Below the pieces are notes generated by a model, which did no database searches, was not told the DNA's origin, and was given only the letters and a program-made list of their open reading frames with translations. Below, in pieces: positions 1 through 6,600 of a stretch of DNA of 9,717 bases. The first letter of the stretch is position 1; each line of letters opens with the position of its first letter. Source of the stretch: Methanobacteriota archaeon (GTDB taxonomy: Archaea > Thermoplasmatota > Poseidoniia > Poseidoniales > Poseidoniaceae). The stretch spans positions 1 through 9,717 of the forward strand of contig PBUZ01000017.1 of the NCBI GenBank assembly GCA_002728035.1, in the 5' to 3' direction. Both the position numbers and the translations under genes were made by a program.

Positions 1-145
1 TGATTCTGGAAGCATCCTCACATCGGTTGGTGAAGTAAAGGCACCTGCGCCATCGGACGCTCTCGGATTCGGTTTAGGAGGCGTGTTGTTGCTGGCATTG
101 GCCTTCTTACAGTGGCGAGTTTATCGGGGAGGTGGCCGTTCATGA
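1..145 (+). CDS. 3' end of a membrane-anchored protein (partial, N-terminus outside window)
   Basis: An open frame enters from the left edge (first complete codon at base 2) and ends at TGA 143-145, leaving 47 visible codons. The visible tail has a short polar stretch, then a hydrophobic helix (roughly residues 24-39 of the fragment, ending LLLALAFLQW), then a short basic end (RVYRGGGRS). That is the usual shape of a C-terminal membrane anchor with a positively charged cytoplasmic tail. Its stop overlaps the next gene's ATG (ATGA at 142-145), so the two are probably co-transcribed and translationally coupled. The frame is supported by this junction and by the absence of stops over 47 codons. 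The function cannot be told from this end; an extracytoplasmic protein related to the downstream redox-like genes is a guess. Confidence 0.7.
   Translation, partial: DSGSILTSVGEVKAPAPSDALGFGLGGVLLLALAFLQWRVYRGGGRS
128..134 (+). promoter_or_regulatory. Shine-Dalgarno site setting the ATG at 142
   Basis: GGAGGTG lies 7 bases before the ATG at 142, inside the end of the upstream gene. This decides the start: a GTG at 112 in the same frame would make the protein ten residues longer, but it has no such site and would put non-signal sequence before the signal peptide. Confidence 0.75.
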
Positions 146-1113
146 ACCGCTTGACCACCTTATCCATCGTCTTCTTGTTGCTGTTTGCACCCACGCTTGG
201 TTCGGCGAACCCCAACGGGGTTGGTGAAGGTACCTTTGACGCACAATGCGGCGGTGCGTGCCACGGAGACGCCGACATGAACAAAAGTTCCTCGTCCATC
301 GTTACCGTTGAAGCACCCGACACCGTATACGAAGGGTTGTTGACCAGTGTATCGATCACCGTGGAACAGATCGAAACCACACAAACCGGTCTCCTCGGCA
401 TCTTCCTGCTCTCCTCGATGAACGGCGCTGGTGACACGCCTTCCGACCAAGGTTGGTCCATCGTATCCAACAGCGGAGGAGGGAGTGAGAATTATGTCGA
501 AGTCACCGTCAATCCTGGCCAAAGCAAGCACACCGTGACCTGGACCCTCCGTGCGCCATCGGTGGGCACCTATGCTCTTCACGGTGCAATTCACCACGGT
601 GGTCAAGACGGAAGCGATGCACCCTTCTTCGGTGCATCCAGCACCCCCGCTTCCATCGATGTACAGACTGTGCCTGAAGACCTCCCAAGACTGGATGAAG
701 CGTTCAACCCGCCCGTTGAGCGAACCGTAGGAGAGGGGACCACCGTTGAAGTGACCACGCAGTTTGTTGAGGGTTTGCGGGTTGAATGGCGCGTGGTTGG
801 TGGTGAGTCACAAGAAGTTCCCGCCACGGCCAACGGCGATGAGACGTGGTCGTTTGACCTACCTGCCAGCCTTCAGCCTTCGGTGATTGAATGGCGCGCT
901 CATCTCAGCGGCGAAGGGCCGGAACAAACCACACCTTGGTTCCAACTCAAGAGCGAAGAGCCGAAGTGGAGTGTTGATGAAACGACCGCTTATGTCCAAT
1001 CCGTCGCCATGTTGTTGGCCTTCATGGCCGGCTTTATGGCGCTGCAACATCGGACTTCCTCGTCATCCAAGGCCTACGAAGACGACATGTTCGAAGAAGG
1101 AGGTGAAGCATGA
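142..1113 (+). CDS. Secreted, C-terminally anchored protein with a CX3CH cytochrome c-like motif (choice-of-anchor V/Reeler-like)
   Basis: This encodes 323 residues from ATG 142. Residues 1-22 are a signal peptide (basic MNR, then a hydrophobic run ending GSA). Just after it is CGGACH (Cys36, Cys40, His41), a CX3CH spacing rather than the classical CXXCH of c-type heme sites. Residues about 54-175 are beta-rich, with a Tyr-x-Gly turn and a His-rich stretch (HGAIHHGG, His147, His151, His152) before a Phe-rich end. This layout, a Cys-x-Cys-His motif ahead of a Reeler/choice-of-anchor V beta-sandwich, is known from secreted proteins. Residues about 185-270 look like a second beta domain. A helix at about 285-301 and an acidic tail (EDDMFEEGGEA) follow. 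It overlaps both neighbours by ATGA, so it is the centre of a three-gene unit. Heme binding is inferred; a metal site or a simple disulfide is possible. Start and topology are fairly sure, the family is moderate. Confidence 0.8.
   Translation: MNRLTTLSIVFLLLFAPTLGSANPNGVGEGTFDAQCGGACHGDADMNKSSSSIVTVEAPDTVYEGLLTSVSITVEQIETTQTGLLGIFLLSSMNGAGDTPSDQGWSIVSNSGGGSENYVEVTVNPGQSKHTVTWTLRAPSVGTYALHGAIHHGGQDGSDAPFFGASSTPASIDVQTVPEDLPRLDEAFNPPVERTVGEGTTVEVTTQFVEGLRVEWRVVGGESQEVPATANGDETWSFDLPASLQPSVIEWRAHLSGEGPEQTTPWFQLKSEEPKWSVDETTAYVQSVAMLLAFMAGFMALQHRTSSSSKAYEDDMFEEGGEA
1099..1106 (+). promoter_or_regulatory. Shine-Dalgarno site for the five-helix membrane protein
   Basis: GGAGGTGA sits within the last codons of the CX3CH gene. 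The start region reads ATGATG. The second ATG (1113) lies 7 bases after the GGAGGTG core, the same gap seen for the gene at 142, while the first ATG (1110) is only 4 bases away. The second may therefore be the true start. Confidence 0.65.
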
Positions 1114-1670
1114 TGGTCTCTGCAGGCACCCTTCACGTGGTCAGTACCGAACTCACCGTTGGCGCCTTTGCCATGGCGGGTCTCGCCTTCTTGCTCGCTG
1201 GACTCTCCAGTCACGGTCTACTCGGATTGCAACGCCATCTCAACCTCATGGACCATGTGGCACACTTTGCACTCGCCTTTGGTTTGCTCGCGATGCCGAT
1301 GGCCGTCCTCACGGGCATCCAAGCCAGCCCTGGAGAGGGTATCGACCATCCACTGCTGATCAACAAAATGCTGCTCGCTTCGGCCTCGTTTGGTTTGGCC
1401 TTTGGCGTGTTGCTCAGCCGCCGCACACACGGTGTGACCCTCTGGGACGACACGTGGGGTAGCCGATGGCAGGCGATGGGTGGCATGGCAGCATCCGGCC
1501 TCATTTTGGCAACGGCCTCCATCGGAGGCACCTTCTCCAGAGGCGAGTCCCTGCTGGACATGTTTCATTTACCCTACGAACAGGTCCCCATCTTCCCGAT
1601 CTGGCTTTCAGGCATCATCGTGGTGATGGCGCTCGCCAACCTTGCCATGATGCGCCGGCCAAACGCCTGA
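1110..1670 (+). CDS. Histidine-rich five-helix integral membrane protein (possible heme b or DUF2231-like)
   Basis: This encodes 186 residues from ATG 1110 (185 from ATG 1113, which has the better ribosome-site spacing). Five hydrophobic helices are visible, at about residues 13-32, 49-70, 84-103, 122-139 and 161-181. Histidines lie at or near membrane edges: His9, His35, His43, the pair His49/His52 (DHVAH), His80, His107 and His153. The helix count, the two early His positions and an Asp next to the His pair recall small b-heme or DUF2231-type membrane proteins, but no diagnostic motif makes this certain. It starts inside the stop of the CX3CH gene, so the two products are probably made together. 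A membrane electron-transfer partner for that secreted protein is a reasonable inference. The stop TGA (1668-1670) directly abuts the stop of the convergent ABC gene. Not recognised as a named gene. Confidence 0.85.
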   Translation: MMVSAGTLHVVSTELTVGAFAMAGLAFLLAGLSSHGLLGLQRHLNLMDHVAHFALAFGLLAMPMAVLTGIQASPGEGIDHPLLINKMLLASASFGLAFGVLLSRRTHGVTLWDDTWGSRWQAMGGMAASGLILATASIGGTFSRGESLLDMFHLPYEQVPIFPIWLSGIIVVMALANLAMMRRPNA

Positions 1671-3524
1671 TCACAAGCCGGCCATGTCACCGGTTTGGAT
1701 GGTCCACTGGCTGGCGTACACGCCACCAGAAGCCACCAAGTCATCGTGCAGGCCTCGCTCCACGATGGCACCGTCGACCATTGAGAGGATCTCATTGGCG
1801 TTTCGAATCGTGCTGAGACGATGGGCGACCGCAATCGTTGCACGCTCCTTGCCTGAAGAGAGCAGGTTCTCCTGAATTCGGCGTTCGGTCTCTGCATCCA
1901 AAGCGCTGCTGGCTTCGTCAAGGATGAGCAGGCTTGGCGCCTTCAAGAGGGCTCGAGCAAGGGAGATTCGAGCGCGCTGCCCACCGCTGAGCATGGCGCC
2001 ACGGTCCCCCACCATGGTATCGACACCGTCCTCCAACTCCTGTACGAACTCCCAAGCACCGGCCATTTCGAGTGCCTCGACAAGTTGCTCATCGTTCGCT
2101 TCTTGGTTGTAGACCACGTTGTCCTTGACGCTGCCGTAGAACAGGAAGGGGTCTTGGCTGACAAAGCCGATAGCCTCGCGAAGCGAATGCAGAGTAAAGT
2201 CCGTGATGGGGCGACCGTTGACCAGCACGTCCCCGCTGTCGGGCGTGTAATAGCGCATGAGCAGTTTGAGAATCGTCGTTTTCCCCGCGCCGGTGTGGCC
2301 CATGACGCCCAAGAAATCGCCCTCGCTTACCTTGAACGAAATGCCGTTGAGGACCTTGATGGTGGTGTTGGGGTAGGTGAAGTACACGTCGTTAAACTCC
2401 ACAGTTTTGATGCCGCCCTCCAAGACCACGGCGTCTTCGTTGTCAACGATGGTCGGCTCCAAATCAACGGCTGCGAAGACGCGCCGGGCTGCTGCCTCAC
2501 CGCGCTGCAACTGGTTGACGAGAATACCGAAGATGAACATGGGCATGGTCATACGGGTGCTGATGAGCAAGAACGTCACAAGTTGTCCAGTGGTGATTTC
2601 ACCTTGGCTTGCAAAGTAGCCACCTGCGGTGACCAAGAGGCCGAACGCCACCCCTGCCACGGCGTAAATCATGGGAATGAAGCGATTTCGGTCTTTGCTG
2701 GCCCCCATGGCTTGGTCTCGGTAGGAGCCAGATTCAGCAGCGACACGGTCCGCTTCCCAAGTTTCGGCGTTGTAGGCTTGAACGACGGAAATACCGGAGA
2801 TGAGATTTTCGAGCACGGCGTGGATATCGCCGGTGGATTCTCGTTGCTTGCGATACTTTCGCTGCACCCGGGTTGAGAACCAGTACACTGCAGGCACGAT
2901 GAACAGAATGGGCGCAAACAGCACGGCCGCCAATTTCCACGACATCAGCACCAAAATGATGAACGCTGTTGCAAAGGTGATGACGATCCGAATGATGGAT
3001 GTGGATGAATCGGAGACCACGTCTTCCAGTTGATTCACATCGCTTGACAACACCGACATGATTTGCCCTGTTTGTCGCAGGTCGTAATACGAGGCTTCCA
3101 TGGTGATGAGCGACCGCGTGGCGTCCATGCGCAAGTCGTGTTGGATGTTGTAGCCGAGCGTCTGCCATGCATATTCGGATATTCCTTGAAAAATTGCCAA
3201 GCACAAGAAACCGAGGAAGATCAGAATCCCGTACCCGTAGGCGGGGTTGCTGTGGATGGTCGTCACCATGTCTTGGACGATTTGGGGGCCAGACAACACG
3301 TCGGTGGTGAAGTAGTCAACCGCCAAACCGATGGCGACAAAGGGCATGAGGTCGAAGAAACGGGCAGCAGCGTTTGCGAAAATGCCCGTAAGCGCCCTTT
3401 TCGGGTATTTCTTGGCGTAAGGGACAACGCGCCAAATCTGTTTTCCGAGCACCTCGGCACCCGCATTGATGTCCTCTGGGGCCATCTTGTCGCTGTTGGC
3501 TTTTGCAGCGTGCGCCCGCGTCAT
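1671..3524 (-). CDS. ABC exporter half-transporter (MsbA/LmrA-type, membrane and ATPase domains fused)
   Basis: This encodes 617 residues, the usual size for a fused half-transporter that works as a dimer, exporting lipids, drugs or peptides across the cytoplasmic membrane with ATP. The membrane domain spans about residues 28-340, with helices near 45-70, 97-114, 177-195, 197-216, 283-303 and 313-335. The ATPase domain follows from about 374. Walker A is GHTGAGKT (409-416), the Q-loop Gln is 457, the signature LSGGQ is 512-516, Walker B LLILDE is 532-537 with catalytic Glu537, the D-loop SALD is 540-543 and the switch His is 568. All key residues are present, so it should be active. The substrate cannot be read from sequence. 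The start at 3524 is the most upstream ATG in frame; Met14 is an alternative. Neither has a clear Shine-Dalgarno site, so a leaderless transcript is possible. It is divergent from the protease gene across a short spacer, which hints at shared control but does not prove a common function. Confidence 0.95.
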   Translation of the reverse strand: MTRAHAAKANSDKMAPEDINAGAEVLGKQIWRVVPYAKKYPKRALTGIFANAAARFFDLMPFVAIGLAVDYFTTDVLSGPQIVQDMVTTIHSNPAYGYGILIFLGFLCLAIFQGISEYAWQTLGYNIQHDLRMDATRSLITMEASYYDLRQTGQIMSVLSSDVNQLEDVVSDSSTSIIRIVITFATAFIILVLMSWKLAAVLFAPILFIVPAVYWFSTRVQRKYRKQRESTGDIHAVLENLISGISVVQAYNAETWEADRVAAESGSYRDQAMGASKDRNRFIPMIYAVAGVAFGLLVTAGGYFASQGEITTGQLVTFLLISTRMTMPMFIFGILVNQLQRGEAAARRVFAAVDLEPTIVDNEDAVVLEGGIKTVEFNDVYFTYPNTTIKVLNGISFKVSEGDFLGVMGHTGAGKTTILKLLMRYYTPDSGDVLVNGRPITDFTLHSLREAIGFVSQDPFLFYGSVKDNVVYNQEANDEQLVEALEMAGAWEFVQELEDGVDTMVGDRGAMLSGGQRARISLARALLKAPSLLILDEASSALDAETERRIQENLLSSGKERATIAVAHRLSTIRNANEILSMVDGAIVERGLHDDLVASGGVYASQWTIQTGDMAGL

Positions 3525-3622
3525 GGACTTACGCCCATGGCTGTGATTCTTGAACCCTCGGTAGCAAGGCGGTTACCAAGATGACCCGGTAGGCAATCTT
3601 TCATGAGGGTGCTCGGTTTGCA
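3525..3622. promoter_or_regulatory. 98-base divergent spacer (promoters for ABC exporter and protease)
   Basis: This short region must hold the start signals of both divergent genes. No strong archaeal TATA box is seen. Weak AT-richer patches lie about 20-30 bases before each start (around 3546-3554 for the - strand gene, around 3594-3602 for the + strand gene), where a TATA element of a leaderless transcript would sit. An imperfect direct repeat, ACCCTCGGTAGCAA (3554-3567) and ACCCGGTAGGCAA (3584-3596), is spaced 30 bases start to start and could be a regulator site. TGAGGGTG at 3604-3611 could be a Shine-Dalgarno site for the protease, though 11 bases is a long gap. Confidence 0.35.
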
Positions 3623-6600
3623 ATGGTCATGCAGAGCCAGCGCCGCCGAACATCCTTGCTGTTTTTTTCACTGCTGCTGGTGCAAGTGCTTTCTCCCTTG
3701 ACCATGGCAAACAACGCAACGCTTTCCTACAATGCAGATACGAATGCGGACCTGGAACAGCTCCAACAACTGGGCATTGGAGCGACCGTTACGGCTGAAT
3801 ACGGTTGGATGAATGCGGATGACGGGGCTGATGTCGCCCACCTTCGCTTCCGCGATGTAACGATGGTCGCACCCTCCGAATGGACAGACCGCACTGGAGA
3901 AACAAGTCTGACGGGCTTTCACCTACTCAGTCACGCCTACCCCGTGCCCTCCGAGTGGTTCGGCGAATTGGCAGCAGCGGGTATTGAATGCCATTCCTTC
4001 TTGCCCCCAACCAGTTTCCACTGCGATGTGAGCGGCCAATCGCCTGCACAACTCGAAGCGCTGGATGTTCAAGCCATCGCAGTCATGGACGGGGTTGACA
4101 AAATCGACAGCGACCTCGCACGCGGCCTGTTGGGCCTTGACATGGTGGCACCCAATCCCTTCGTGAATCAACAAGGAGCGATCGTGAACGTCGTGTTGTC
4201 CGGCGAGGAACTCCCCGAAGGCCTCGAACAGCGCAGCGGTATCGTCCTTGACACGCACAGCGGTCGATTCGCCACCATGGCCCTGGACGCTGACGGTCTG
4301 GCATGGTTGGCAGCGCAAGACACCGTCGAATGGATTGAAGGACGTCCGGTGTTCGAACTCATGAACTCAAAAGGCATTGACGTGATGAATGTCCTCGACA
4401 CCTGGACAACCACCAACATGTCGGCCATCGACTCCTCATGGTCGGGGTTGAACGGAAGCGGCATCATCGTCACAGTGGCCGATACGGGCCTCGACAACGG
4501 CGTCAACAATTCCAACATGCACCCTGATTTCCGAGACCACATCACGGGCATCCTTTCCTTCCCCCCGTCTGCCTCGGTGTGCAGTTACTACAACCTCAAC
4601 CCATGCGGTGACGATGCGGAAGACCACGACGGTCACGGCACCCACGTCGCAGGTTCGGTTCTCGGCGACGGCACCCACAGCAACGGTGACATCATCGGAG
4701 CGGCCCCCGAAGCCCACCTGCTTTTCCACGCTATCGCCACCACCTACAACGGTGAAGAGAAACTCTTCGGCATCCCCAACGACCTCACCGACATGTTTGA
4801 ACTCGCATGGGAAAACGACAGCAGAGTCCACACCAACTCATGGGGCTCAGCCGTCAACGGCGCCTACACCACCTCGTCGATGCAAGCCGACTCAAGCGCT
4901 CGAACCATGGACGAACTCGTGATCCTGTTCGCCGCTGCGAATGAAGGCGTGGACGCCAACAGCGACGGAGAAATCGATCTTGATTCCCTCGGTTCCCCCG
5001 CTTCTGCGAAGAACGTCATCACCGTGGGGGCCTCCGAAAACGACCGTGCAAACATGACCTATGTCTGGGGAAGCACGGATTATGCATCACCGATCTCCAC
5101 CGATAAGTTGGCCGACAACCCTGAAGGCATGGCTGCCTTTTCCTCTCGCGGACCCACCGACGATGGTCGTCTCAAACCCGATATCTCGGCACCAGGAACC
5201 ATGATTTTGTCTGCCAAGTCCCGAAGCACGACCGATGTTGGTTGGTTGGGCCACAATGCCAGTTACACCTACATGGGTGGAACGAGCATGGCCACACCGC
5301 TGACCGCTGGCGCCACGGCGCTGTTGCTCGAACACCTCATCGAAAACGAAGGTGAGAACAACCCGACCTCCGCCTTGGTCAAGGCCATCTTCACCGCCAG
5401 CGCTCACGACATGACGGGTCAGTATTCCTCAAGCACCAACGGGGCAGGGGAAGCAGCCCCCAACGACCACGAGGGATGGGGCCGTGTCAACATGACGCAG
5501 GCGATCAACACCTCGTGGTTGCAAGGTCATTCCGTCACGACAAACGCTGACCGTGGTTGGTCGTTCAATGTCCCTGCCAACGCTGATGACATCAACATCG
5601 CACTCTCTTGGATTGACCCCGCCTCGACCCCGAGCGCATCGACCAACCTCGTGAACGACGTCGATTTGCACCTCAAGAGCCCCTCGGGAACATGGACCAA
5701 CCTCAGCAACAACATCGACAACCTGCTCGGTATGACGTTGGCTTCGCCTGCACAGGGGACATGGGAAGTTCACGTGGTGGGCTCAAGCATCCCAACCGGA
5801 CCGCAATTCTTTGCCTTGGCCATGACGGGCGACTATTCCCTCACCAACCTCACACAGGACACGGACGGGGACGGTCATGAAGACGATGATGACGACTGCA
5901 GCACCGTCGCTGGCGCCTCGACCGTTGACCGAACGGGTTGTCCCGACACCGATAATGACGGCTATTCCAACCCCGATTCTTCGTGGACCGTGAACGACGG
6001 TGCCGATGCGTTCCCCTCCGAAGCAACCCAATGGCGAGATGCCGATTTTGACGGCTACGGCGATAACAGCGCTGGTGTTCAGCCAGATGCGTGCACAAGC
6101 ACAGCTGGAAATTCCACCGACGACCGCTTCGGATGCACCGATTCGGATGGCGATGGCTACTCGAATCCTGACAGCGGATGGACCACTGCCAACGGCGCTG
6201 ATTCTTGTCCGTCCACAGCAGGGCCCTCAAGTGAAGACCGAACGGGCTGTGGCGACCAAGACGGTGATGGATATTCCGACCCCGACAGTTCGTGGACGGT
6301 GGCCAACGGTGCAGATGCATTCCCCACCGACGACACCCAATGGGCCGATGGCGATGGCGATGGCTACGGAGACAACCCTCCGCCCGCCACCACAGGTGAT
6401 GCCTGCCCAAGCATCAACGGCGACTCCGATCAGGACCGCTACGGATGCACGGATTCGGACGGCGATGGCTATTCAAATCCCGATAGCGGATGGACCACCG
6501 CTAACGGTGCCGATGCCTTCGTCTCCGACGCAACACAATGGGCGGATGGCGACAGCGATGGTTACGGTGACAACGCCAACGGCAATTCACCCGATGCTTG

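Noticed and set aside
112..141. GTG at 112 as the start of the CX3CH protein
   Set aside because: It would add ten residues ahead of a clean signal peptide. The ATG at 142 has a GGAGGTG site at the right distance and overlaps the upstream stop.
887..1816. Two + strand open frames (887-1462 and 1466-1816) over the membrane protein
   Set aside because: They overlap genes with good starts, helices and ribosome sites; their composition (Arg/His/Trp/Pro-rich) is that of out-of-frame reading.
2085..2876. 263-codon open frame on the + strand over the ABC exporter
   Set aside because: The - strand frame carries every ABC motif in order, and the + frame shows no domain or ribosome site.
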